This document shows, in pieces, positions 26,824-34,069 of a stretch of 64,000 nt of DNA. Position 1 is the first letter of the stretch. Every line of letters begins with the position of its first letter. Made by a program: the position numbers and the translations under genes. Under the pieces are notes generated by a model. The model saw only the letters and a program-made list of their open reading frames with translations. It searched no databases and was not told where the DNA came from. This stretch comes from Amycolatopsis japonica (GTDB lineage: Bacteria > Actinomycetota > Actinomycetes > Mycobacteriales > Pseudonocardiaceae), in contig NZ_CP008953.1 in assembly GCF_000732925.1 (NCBI RefSeq), positions 1,922,001 through 1,986,000 on the forward strand. Reading direction: 5' to 3'.

Positions 26824-28077
26824 TCAGACGTGGTGCAGGGTGTTGCGCCGAGGTTGTCGGAGCGGATCCCGGTATTGGGGCGGGATGAACTCCGGTAGGC
26901 CATCGGCCGCCATGCGTACTTCCCAGTCGCCGTGGTGAATCAGCCGATGATGGAAACCGCAAAGCAACACGAGATTCCGAAGATCGGTCGGACCGCCGTC
27001 TGCCCAGTGCTCAATGTGATGGGCGTGGCAATTCTTGGGTTTCCGATGGCAGCCGGGGAAGGCGCAGCCACCGTCGCGAATGTTCAACGCACGTCGCTGG
27101 CCTGGGGTGACGAAGCGTCTCAGTCGTCCCATGTCCAAGGGTTCACCCGAGGCGCTCATCACGACCGGCAACATCAGGCAGTCGCAGGCGGCGAGCCGGG
27201 CTTCCCGCGCGGTCATCGTCCCCACAAAGTCGAGACAGGCGGTCCCGAGACCCGATTTGAGTTCCTCAAGCCCGATGGTGACGTGGACGAGGGTGCGGTA
27301 GCCGCTGGTGCCGGGTTGGTCGGGGCAGGCGATGGCCAGGTCGAGGAGTTCGGCCCAGGCGTCTCCCATGCGTTCGCACTTCATCCGCAGATCCGCCTGG
27401 CCGAACTCGTCCACCGGGCGTGGCTGGGCGTGTGCTTCCAGAGCGGCGGCCGTGCGTGCGCCGGTCTCGTCATCGAGGAGGCCGGTGAGTTTCCAGAAGC
27501 CGTCTTTGCGCCGCTCTAGGGTGATTTCCCGCCGTGGTTCCTTCGGCTCGGGGTCTTTGGGTTCGTTGCCGTCGGGGTTGAGCAAGCCTTGCAGGTTCGC
27601 CTCGGCCTTGGCGAGCTGCCGGGGACCGGCAGTCGGGGCGAGATTGGCGAGGATCTGCTCCGCGCCCTCCCGCTCCTCCGCCGAAATGTCGGCCGGGAGG
27701 TTCTTCAAGATCTCCAGGATCTGATCGATCCGTTCGTCCCCGACCAACCCCTGAGCGGCGACCGCAGCAGTCGCGGGAGCGACAGGCGGAACCTCCGTGC
27801 CATCCAACGCCCGCGTCGGGTTCAACGCGATGGCCCGCTTCACGATCGGACCCGCCTCACCCCGAGACAACCCCGCCAGATCTGCGAGCCAGCTGGCCGT
27901 GCTGCCATGCCCGTACAAGTCTTTGGCGCCCCGATTTTCGATCTCCGCCAGGAATCGCCCCAGACAGGCGGTCGCGATCCGGATCACCTGCAAAGCGTGC
28001 TGCACGCCATGGGCAAGCTCCAGCTTGCCGGCACGCCACAGTTCTTGCGGCAACTCGGGGAGGAAGGTCTCGGACAC
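26824..28077 (-). CDS. DUF222 / HNH endonuclease protein (13E12 repeat family)
   Basis: The 417-residue protein has an N-terminal helical DUF222 region and a C-terminal HNH nuclease domain. The HNH fold is shown by RDGGCAFPGC, then CHAHHIEHWADGG and LLCGFHHRLIHHG, with paired Cys and the catalytic His-His. These proteins occur in many copies in mycobacteria and relatives and behave like mobile or selfish genes. The GTG at 28077 is preferred. It lies seven bases after a TATTAT -10 box, giving a leaderless mRNA, whereas a longer reading from GTG 28107 would start inside the SOS box. It borders a decayed region. Confidence 0.85.
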   Translation of the reverse strand: MSETFLPELPQELWRAGKLELAHGVQHALQVIRIATACLGRFLAEIENRGAKDLYGHGSTASWLADLAGLSRGEAGPIVKRAIALNPTRALDGTEVPPVAPATAAVAAQGLVGDERIDQILEILKNLPADISAEEREGAEQILANLAPTAGPRQLAKAEANLQGLLNPDGNEPKDPEPKEPRREITLERRKDGFWKLTGLLDDETGARTAAALEAHAQPRPVDEFGQADLRMKCERMGDAWAELLDLAIACPDQPGTSGYRTLVHVTIGLEELKSGLGTACLDFVGTMTAREARLAACDCLMLPVVMSASGEPLDMGRLRRFVTPGQRRALNIRDGGCAFPGCHRKPKNCHAHHIEHWADGGPTDLRNLVLLCGFHHRLIHHGDWEVRMAADGLPEFIPPQYRDPLRQPRRNTLHHV

Positions 28078-28083
28078 TTCTTC

Positions 28084-28115
28084 ATAATACACCAATAAAT
28101 CGAACACGTGTTCGT
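28084..28115 (-). promoter_or_regulatory. SOS-controlled promoter: LexA box and -10 element
   Basis: TCGAACACGTGTTCGT at 28100-28115 matches the actinobacterial LexA consensus TCGAAC-N4-GTTCGA at 11 of 12 specified bases, and its inner 14 bp are a perfect palindrome. On the minus strand a TATTAT -10 box follows at 28089-28084, so a LexA dimer would cover the -35 to -20 region of the HNH gene promoter. Confidence 0.75.
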
Positions 28116-28204
28116 AATTTTAAGCGACAATCAAAATGCGCTAACAACACTGAAGGGTGATGCCGTCAGGCGCGGAGACCACGCGGAGAGAGCACGTGCC
28201 GCAG

Positions 28205-28216
28205 TTAGTCGACTAA
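28205..28216. repeat. 12-bp perfect palindrome TTAGTCGACTAA
   Basis: It lies in the 148-bp gap between the HNH promoter and the end of the acetyltransferase gene, ten bases from the latter's stop. There is no loop, so it resembles a protein-binding or recombination site more than a terminator. No second copy was noticed. Confidence 0.35.
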
Positions 28217-28225
28217 ATGCGGAAT

Positions 28226-28699
28226 TCAAACGAGAGGCTTCGCGTAGCGCAGGCAGGGTGCGGAAACCACTCCATCCGGCCCGGCCACCTGATTGTCGAA
28301 CTCGCCCTCATCGACCCATCCGCACCGTTCGTAAAACCGCCGAGCCCGCGCATTCCCCGGCACCACCGCGAGCCAAGCGCGGGAATGCCCACCCGCGCGC
28401 ACCAGCCGTTCGGCTTCAACGAGCAGCGCCCCCGCAACTCCGCTCCCGCGATGGTCCGACGAAACATAGACCTGTTCGACCTCATCGCCGACGACCATCA
28501 CGAAACCCGCCACCGCGTCGCCCAGCACGGCGACGGTCGTATCGGCGACGCGTTCCGCTGCCCGGGTCCAGAAAGAATCGCGGGTGCGGAGCCGGACAAG
28601 TGCGTCGGGCACGTTGCCGAGATGGCCGTCCTGCCAGCCGTGGTACCAGATCTTCGCGACGGCGTCGGCGTCCGCGGATGTAGCCGGTCGAAGGGTCAT
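28226..28699 (-). CDS. GNAT family N-acetyltransferase
   Basis: A 157-residue acetyl-CoA-dependent acyltransferase. The acetyl-CoA-binding loop is EQVYVSSDHRGSGVAGALL (about residues 74-92). The C-terminal NARARRFYERCGW segment is the conserved GNAT strand-helix. The opening LRPATSADADAVAKIWY is typical of small-molecule acetyltransferases. Substrate unknown. It stands alone in its direction between the DsbA-like gene and the HNH gene, nine bases after the former. Confidence 0.9.
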   Translation of the reverse strand: MTLRPATSADADAVAKIWYHGWQDGHLGNVPDALVRLRTRDSFWTRAAERVADTTVAVLGDAVAGFVMVVGDEVEQVYVSSDHRGSGVAGALLVEAERLVRAGGHSRAWLAVVPGNARARRFYERCGWVDEGEFDNQVAGPDGVVSAPCLRYAKPLV

Positions 28700-28708
28700 G
28701 CGCGAAGT

Positions 28709-29314
28709 CTAGGAAACCAGCGCGCCGATCCGCCGTTCCACCTCGTCCGCGCTCGCGTTCCCGGCGACCAGGGTCACGATCCGTTCCCCGGGCAAGTCGG
28801 CCAGCAGGGTCGGGTAGCCGGTGACGCCCAGTTCCCGCGCCCGCCGGAAGTCGTCCGCCGCGGAAACGCGGTCCAGCGCGGCCTCGACGGCGTCCGCGTC
28901 CAGGCCCGCTCGCTGCGCGACCACGCGATAGGTCGAGACCTCGGAAAGGCTCAGGCCGTCGAGATAGAACGCCTCCTGCAGCAGGGCCGCGAGCCGCACC
29001 GCGCGGTCCGGCGCGACCTCGCGCAACGCCGCCATCCCGCAGGCGGCGGCCTCGGAGTCCATGACGAACTCGCCGTCCGCGATCAGCCGTTCGTAGCTTT
29101 CCCCGAACGGCGCGCCGGTGCGGCGGGTGATCTCGGCGTTGGCTCCCTGGACGTAGCCGAACTGCCGGATCGGCACCCGGCGCCCGCCGAGGAACAGGCC
29201 GCCGGAAACCACTTCGACCGGCAGATCCGGATGCCGGTGCGCGACGTCGGCCATGGTGCGGGCGAACCCGTACGACCAGCCGCAGTACGCGTCGAAGACA
29301 TAGATGAGCTTCAT
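28709..29314 (-). CDS. DsbA-like thioredoxin-fold protein (CxxS active site)
   Basis: The 201-residue protein has the DsbA/FrnE-type fold: a first strand KLIYVFDAYCGWSYGF, an inserted helical domain, and the cis-Pro loop near VTGYPTLLA. The active site is C-G-W-S (Cys11, Ser14), with the second Cys replaced by Ser, so it is unlikely to be a simple disulfide oxidase. Cytoplasmic isomerase or glutathione-like transferase roles are possible. ATG 29314 is preferred over TTG 29326. It follows a marR-type gene by 36 bp in the same direction. Confidence 0.82.
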   Translation of the reverse strand: MKLIYVFDAYCGWSYGFARTMADVAHRHPDLPVEVVSGGLFLGGRRVPIRQFGYVQGANAEITRRTGAPFGESYERLIADGEFVMDSEAAACGMAALREVAPDRAVRLAALLQEAFYLDGLSLSEVSTYRVVAQRAGLDADAVEAALDRVSAADDFRRARELGVTGYPTLLADLPGERIVTLVAGNASADEVERRIGALVS

Positions 29315-29350
29315 GTCGGGACTCAACGATATCTGACTCGTCAGGTATTC

Positions 29351-29833
29351 CTAACGGAGCTTGGGGAGTGCGTCACGTGCCGAGTGGCTCAGCGTCCGCA
29401 GGTCCTGGGCGAACCGGTCGCGGTGGTCGGCGGGCAGCGGATCGAGGAAGAGCCGCTGGATGTTCTCGACGTGCACCCGCGCGGCCCGCACGGTCGTCTC
29501 TTCGCCTTGCGCGGTCAGCCGGACGAGTTGTACGCGGCGGTCCTGCGAATCCGAGGACCGCACGACCAGGCCGAGCGTGGTCATCCGGTCGACCAGCCGC
29601 GTCGCGCCGCCGGTGGTCAGCACCTGCTCCTGCGCGATCGCGCGCATGCTCATCCCGGCCGCGCCCGACCTGCCGACGATCAGGAGGACTTCGAACATCA
29701 GGTGCGAGATCCCGCATTCGGCCTCCAGCGCGCGGCCGAGCAGGTATTCGAGCCGGTTCGCCGCGCCCATCATCCGGCCGAAGGCGAGCACGCGCGGGTC
29801 GTAGGCGGCTTCTTTCGCCGTGGTGATGCCCAT
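29351..29833 (-). CDS. MarR family transcriptional regulator
   Basis: The 160-residue protein has a winged-helix domain at about 40-125: FEVLLIVGRSGAAGMSMRAI, then TGGATRLVDRMTTLGLV as recognition helix, then a wing with DRRVQLVRLT. MarR proteins often sense phenolics or oxidants. It begins one base after the pucR-type gene's stop and is followed by the DsbA-like gene, suggesting a pucR-marR-dsbA transcript. Its targets are unknown; the thiol-fold neighbour is the likeliest. Confidence 0.9.
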   Translation of the reverse strand: MGITTAKEAAYDPRVLAFGRMMGAANRLEYLLGRALEAECGISHLMFEVLLIVGRSGAAGMSMRAIAQEQVLTTGGATRLVDRMTTLGLVVRSSDSQDRRVQLVRLTAQGEETTVRAARVHVENIQRLFLDPLPADHRDRFAQDLRTLSHSARDALPKLR

Positions 29834-29834
29834 T

Positions 29835-31256
29835 TCAGCTCCCTGCCGACAAGGCCAAATAGACGTCGAGCTGTTCGGTGAACTCGGTCAGATCGGTGCC
29901 GAGCAGTTCGCTCGCGCGCCCGATCCGGTACCGCAACGTGTTGACGTGGACGTGCAGCGCCCGCGCGGCCCGCGTCGGCGAGCCGGAGCATTCGAGGAAG
30001 ACGCGCAGGGTGTGGACCAGATCGGTGCCCTGTTCGGCGTCGTAGCTCAGCAACGGGCCCAGCACCCGGCGCCGCAACGCCGCCCGCAGGTCGTCGGGGG
30101 TACCCGCCAGCAGCAGCCGGTGCATGCCGATCTCGCCGCCGGGGACGACCTCGATCGTGCCGGGCCGTTCCGCCGCCACGGCCAGCGCGTAGCGCGCGAC
30201 CTCCTTCGCGCCCCGCAGCACGGAGACCGGGGAACGGTCGCTGATCCCGATCAGCACCCGGCGACAGGGCAGCAACGACTCCACTGTGGACAGTGTGGCG
30301 GTCACCGTGACGGGCCACTCTTCCGGCCACTCGCCGTCGTCCTCGGCCACCGCCCACGTGGTTTCACCGGCGGGGCCGACCAGTGCGCCCGATGGCAGGA
30401 GTTCCGTCAGGATGCCGCGTGCCGCTTCGGATCCTTCGGTGCGCGCGACGACGAACCGCAGATCGCCGCGCAGTCCGGTCGCGGTCAGCGCCGCATGCGG
30501 ATCGCTTCCTTCGTCGAGCGCGGCGAGCAACGGTTCGAGCACCCTGTCGGTGACGGCGCGCACCTCGTCCGCCCGCGTGCGCGCGAGCCCGATCAGCCCG
30601 GCGAGCTCTTCGGCGATCTCCGCCTGGGCGGCGGTCGGCGCGCCGCCGATCGCGAGCAGCCACGGCAGCGCGTGTCTGCCTCCGACCGGCCGGACCGAGA
30701 CGTCGTCCGCCTCCAGGGAACGGCCGCCCGCGGCGACGAACCGCCGCACCAGATCCGACCCCGTGCCGGCGGGTTCCACCCAGCAGGGGAGACCGATCTC
30801 GGCGCGCGCCCGCTCCAGCAGCGTCTCCACCGACGCGTCTTCCGTCGCCGCTGAAAGCAAACGTTTGCGAGCACCTTCCGCGGCCGCGGCCAACGCCAGG
30901 ACGACGCGTTCGGTGACGACCGAGAACGACAGGTCCGCCGGCACCTCCAGCAACGGGATCCCGTGTCGCGTACAGGCTTCGACGAGATCGTCGGGAATGC
31001 CGTCGGAATCCGCGCCGGACGCCGCGAGCGCCGCCGCCCCGGCCTTCGCCAGCGCGGCGACGAAGGCTTCGGAATCACCCGGCCCGCGCCACCACAGCAA
31101 CCCGCTCAGGACGAGTTCGCCCGCCGACACGTACCGCCCGGGATCGGGTAGTTCCGTGACGTAGATCCGGGACACCGGGCGGTCGAGCAGAGCCGTCCCG
31201 GCGCGCACGCGCAAGCGCAGGCCTGGCAGCGCCAGCAGAGTTTTCACGGTCGTCAT
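29835..31256 (-). CDS. pucR: PucR family regulator of purine catabolism
   Basis: The product is about 473 residues. The N-terminal PucR domain (LLALPGLRLRVRAG at the start) senses a purine intermediate. A GGDEF-like middle domain follows. A C-terminal PucR HTH near residues 410-470 has SPTRAARALHVHVNTLRYRI. It diverges from the xanthine dehydrogenase operon, so it most likely controls it. The frame extends to 31307, but the ATG at about 31256 gives the standard family start. A TACAAA -10-like element just upstream suggests a leaderless transcript. Confidence 0.9.
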   Translation of the reverse strand: MTTVKTLLALPGLRLRVRAGTALLDRPVSRIYVTELPDPGRYVSAGELVLSGLLWWRGPGDSEAFVAALAKAGAAALAASGADSDGIPDDLVEACTRHGIPLLEVPADLSFSVVTERVVLALAAAAEGARKRLLSAATEDASVETLLERARAEIGLPCWVEPAGTGSDLVRRFVAAGGRSLEADDVSVRPVGGRHALPWLLAIGGAPTAAQAEIAEELAGLIGLARTRADEVRAVTDRVLEPLLAALDEGSDPHAALTATGLRGDLRFVVARTEGSEAARGILTELLPSGALVGPAGETTWAVAEDDGEWPEEWPVTVTATLSTVESLLPCRRVLIGISDRSPVSVLRGAKEVARYALAVAAERPGTIEVVPGGEIGMHRLLLAGTPDDLRAALRRRVLGPLLSYDAEQGTDLVHTLRVFLECSGSPTRAARALHVHVNTLRYRIGRASELLGTDLTEFTEQLDVYLALSAGS

Positions 31257-31260
31257 CAGG

Positions 31261-31278
31261 TTTGTAGGAAAGCACAAA
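31261..31278. promoter_or_regulatory. Inverted repeat TTTGT-N8-ACAAA at the pucR promoter
   Basis: This is the only AT-rich stretch in the pucR-xdh gap. The repeat overlaps the putative pucR -10 region and lies 115 bp from the xdh start. It is a candidate autoregulatory operator for PucR. Five-base arms are short, so confidence is limited. Confidence 0.35.
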
Positions 31279-31392
31279 ACGACCGGCGTGTGCAGGGGAG
31301 ATTTCATGCTTCGGCACCGTTGCCGCCATACGGGCGCAGGGCGTCTACTGAGTCAGCCGTCACAGATCGCCGCCGAACCGAGGAGCCCGAGA

Positions 31393-32262
31393 GTGGATTT
31401 CCTGCGCCCCAGCTCGCTGACCGAGGCGCTCGCCGTCAAGGCCGAGCGACCCGACGCGGTGCCCATCGCGGGCGGTACGGACGTCATGGTGGAGCTCAAC
31501 TTCGACCACCGCCGCCCCGGCGCGCTGCTCGACCTCAACCGCGTCACCGAACTCGCCGAGTGGACCGAGACCGACGGCAAGATCCGCCTCGGCGCCTCGG
31601 TGCCCTACGTCCGGGTGATCGCTGAGCTGGGTGAAGTTCTGCCCGCGTTGGCGATGGCTTCCCGCACCGTCGGCTCGCCCCAGATCCGCAACCGCGGCAC
31701 GGTCGGCGGCAACCTCGGCGCCGCTTCGCCCGCCGGTGACACGCATCCCGTGCTGCTCGTGCTCGGCGCCGAGGTCGAGGCCGCGTCGGTGCGCGGGACC
31801 CGGCTCATCCCGGCCGAGGAGTTCTATCTCGGCGTCAAGCGCAACGCCCTCGAACCCGACGAACTGATCACCGCGGTGCACCTGCCCGCCGAGGTCGGGC
31901 CGCAGCAGTTCGCGAAGGTCGGCACGCGTAACGCGATGGTCATCGCGGTCTGCTCGTTCGCGCTGGCGCTGCATCTCGACACCCGCGAGATCCGCGCGGC
32001 GGTCGGCTCGGCGGCGCCGACCCCGCGTCGCGCGACCGCGGCGGAGGAGTACCTCGGCACCGAACTTCCCTGGTCCACCAAGGCGTCGCTCACGGATTCG
32101 GTCAAACGCCGGTTCGGCGAGCTGGTGGCGGAGGCGGCGTCGCCGATCGACGACGTCCGCGGCAGCGCCGACTACCGCAAGCACGCGTTGTCCGTCCTGG
32201 CGCGGCGGACGCTGACCTGGGCGTGGAACGACTTCCAGAAGGGTGAACGCGAGTGCGCGTGA
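31393..32262 (+). CDS. Xanthine dehydrogenase, FAD-binding subunit
   Basis: A 289-residue FAD subunit of a three-chain xanthine dehydrogenase that oxidises hypoxanthine or xanthine to urate. FAD-binding motifs are PIAGGTDVMVEL (about 26-37) and TVGSPQIRNRGTVGGNLG with ASPAGD (about 95-120). The GTG at 31393 has an AGGAG site eight bases upstream; the frame stays open to 31288 but lacks conserved sequence there. It overlaps the next gene by ten bases. Confidence 0.94.
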   Translation: MDFLRPSSLTEALAVKAERPDAVPIAGGTDVMVELNFDHRRPGALLDLNRVTELAEWTETDGKIRLGASVPYVRVIAELGEVLPALAMASRTVGSPQIRNRGTVGGNLGAASPAGDTHPVLLVLGAEVEAASVRGTRLIPAEEFYLGVKRNALEPDELITAVHLPAEVGPQQFAKVGTRNAMVIAVCSFALALHLDTREIRAAVGSAAPTPRRATAAEEYLGTELPWSTKASLTDSVKRRFGELVAEAASPIDDVRGSADYRKHALSVLARRTLTWAWNDFQKGERECA

Positions 32263-32723
32263 ACGTGACGATCAACGGCGAGTCCCGCCAGGCCGACGAC
32301 GTCTGGGAGGGCGAAAGCCTGCTGTACGTGCTCCGCGAGCGGCTCGGTCTCCCGGGCTCCAAGAACGCCTGTGAACAGGGCGAATGCGGTTCCTGCACGG
32401 TCTACCTCGACGACGTCCCGGTGTGTTCGTGCCTGGTCGCGGCCGGTCAGGTCGAGGGCCGCGAGGTCCGCACGGTCGAGGGGCTCGCCGAGGGCGACAA
32501 GCTCGACCGGGTCCAGCAGTCCTTTGTGGACGCGGGTGCCGTCCAGTGTGGCTTCTGCACCCCCGGCCTCGTGGTGGCCGCGCACGATCTGCTCAACCGG
32601 GTCGAAAACCCCGCCGACGAGGAGATTCGCGAGGCGCTGGCGGGGAACCTCTGCCGGTGTACCGGATACGAGAAGATCCTCGACGCCGTCCGGTTGGCCG
32701 CGACCAGGGGAGAGACCGCGTGA
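32253..32723 (+). CDS. Xanthine dehydrogenase, [2Fe-2S] subunit
   Basis: A 156-residue electron-transfer subunit with two iron-sulfur clusters. The plant-type ferredoxin cluster is bound by Cys in CEQGECGSC and the following PVCSC. The second cluster is bound by CGFCTPG and NLCRCTGY. All eight Cys are present. It overlaps the FAD-subunit gene by ten bases, and its stop overlaps the start of the following hydrolase gene (GTGA at 32720-32723). Confidence 0.96.
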   Translation: MRVNVTINGESRQADDVWEGESLLYVLRERLGLPGSKNACEQGECGSCTVYLDDVPVCSCLVAAGQVEGREVRTVEGLAEGDKLDRVQQSFVDAGAVQCGFCTPGLVVAAHDLLNRVENPADEEIREALAGNLCRCTGYEKILDAVRLAATRGETA

Positions 32724-34069
32724 AGACCGTCATCGAGAACGCCGCGATCGCCACCGTCGACGGCGCGGGCACCGAGCACGCCTCGGGCCACGTCGTCATC
32801 GAGAACGACCGCATCGCGGCGGTCGGTGCGGGCAAGGCGCCCGACGGCGAGTACGACGAACGCGTCGACGGCTCCGGCTGCCTGGTCACCCCCGGTCTGA
32901 TCAACACCCACCACCACCTCTACCAGTGGGCCACGCGCGGTCTCGCCGCCGACCACACGCTCTTCGAATGGCTGGTCGCGCTGTATCCGATCTGGGGCAG
33001 GCTCGACGCCGAGATCACGCACGCGGCGGCCACGGCCGGGCTCACCCGGCTCGCGACCACCGGCTGCACCACGGTCGCCGACCATCACTACGTCTTCCCG
33101 CGTGACGGCGGCGACCAGGTCGAAGCCCTCGCCGCCGCCCGGATTCGCGTCGGCGTACGGCTGCACGTCGTACGCGGCTCGATGGACCGGGGCGAGTCCC
33201 AGGGCGGGCTGCCACCGGACAACCTCGTCGAAGAGACCGAGGCCGCGCTGCTCGGCACCGAGGCCGCGATCGACCGGTTCCACGACGACTCCGCCGGCGC
33301 ACATCTGCAGATCGCGGCAGGTCCTTGTTCACCGTTCTCGGTGAGCGAGCGGCTGATGACCGGTGCCGCGGATTTGGCGCGCCGCAAGGGGGTCCGGCTC
33401 CACACGCACCTCGCCGAGACGGTCGACGAGGAGAAGCAGTGCCTCGCCGAAGTCGGCTGCACCCCGGCGGAATACGCCGACAAACTCGGCTGGCTCGCCG
33501 ACGACGTCTGGCTCGCGCACTCGATCCACCTCGCCCCGGAGGCGATCAGGCGGATGGGCGCCACCGGCACCGGTGCGGCGCATTGCCCGACCTCCAACGG
33601 GCGGATCGGCGCCGGGATCGCCCCGGTGCGGCAGCTGCTCGACGCCGGGGTGCCGGTCGGGCTCGGCGCCGACGGCGCTGCGTCCAACGAATCCGGCGGC
33701 CTCGGCGAGGAACTGCACCAGGCGCTGTTGCAGGCGCGGCAGCGCGGTGGACCGCGCGGGCTGACCACGCGCGAGGCGCTGTGGATGGGCACGATGGGCG
33801 GTGCGCGCTGCCTCGGCAGGCAGCAGGACCTGGGCTCGATCGAGGTCGGCAAGCTCGCCGACCTCGCGGTCTGGAACCTGAACGGCCTGAACTACGCCGG
33901 GATCACCGACCCGGTCGCCGCCTTGGTGCTCGGCACCACTCCGCCGGTCGAGCGGCTGTTCGTCGGCGGCGCGACCGTCGTCGACGGCGGCGCGCTGCGC
34001 GAGGAATCCGAAGACGAGATCGCCCGTGAGCTGGCTGTGGCCAGTGCCCGGCTGAGGGAGACGGTATGA
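32720..34069 (+). CDS. Amidohydrolase of the 8-oxoguanine/guanine deaminase type, inside the xdh operon
   Basis: The 449-residue metal-dependent deaminase has the TIM-barrel motifs of the family: TPGLINTHHHLYQ (HxH), a His in HTHLAET, an HSIHL segment, and LGADGAASNE with the catalytic Asp. The sequence resembles proteins annotated as 8-oxoguanine deaminase, which yield urate directly, and more distantly TrzA/AtzB. It is coupled on both sides, to the Fe-S subunit and to the molybdenum subunit, so it is made in step with the enzyme. The exact substrate is not settled by sequence. Confidence 0.85.
   Translation: MKTVIENAAIATVDGAGTEHASGHVVIENDRIAAVGAGKAPDGEYDERVDGSGCLVTPGLINTHHHLYQWATRGLAADHTLFEWLVALYPIWGRLDAEITHAAATAGLTRLATTGCTTVADHHYVFPRDGGDQVEALAAARIRVGVRLHVVRGSMDRGESQGGLPPDNLVEETEAALLGTEAAIDRFHDDSAGAHLQIAAGPCSPFSVSERLMTGAADLARRKGVRLHTHLAETVDEEKQCLAEVGCTPAEYADKLGWLADDVWLAHSIHLAPEAIRRMGATGTGAAHCPTSNGRIGAGIAPVRQLLDAGVPVGLGADGAASNESGGLGEELHQALLQARQRGGPRGLTTREALWMGTMGGARCLGRQQDLGSIEVGKLADLAVWNLNGLNYAGITDPVAALVLGTTPPVERLFVGGATVVDGGALREESEDEIARELAVASARLRETV

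Noticed and set aside
26824..28077. Insertion sequence or transposase
   Set aside because: HNH/DUF222 architecture, no DDE motif, and no terminal inverted repeats or target duplication were seen.
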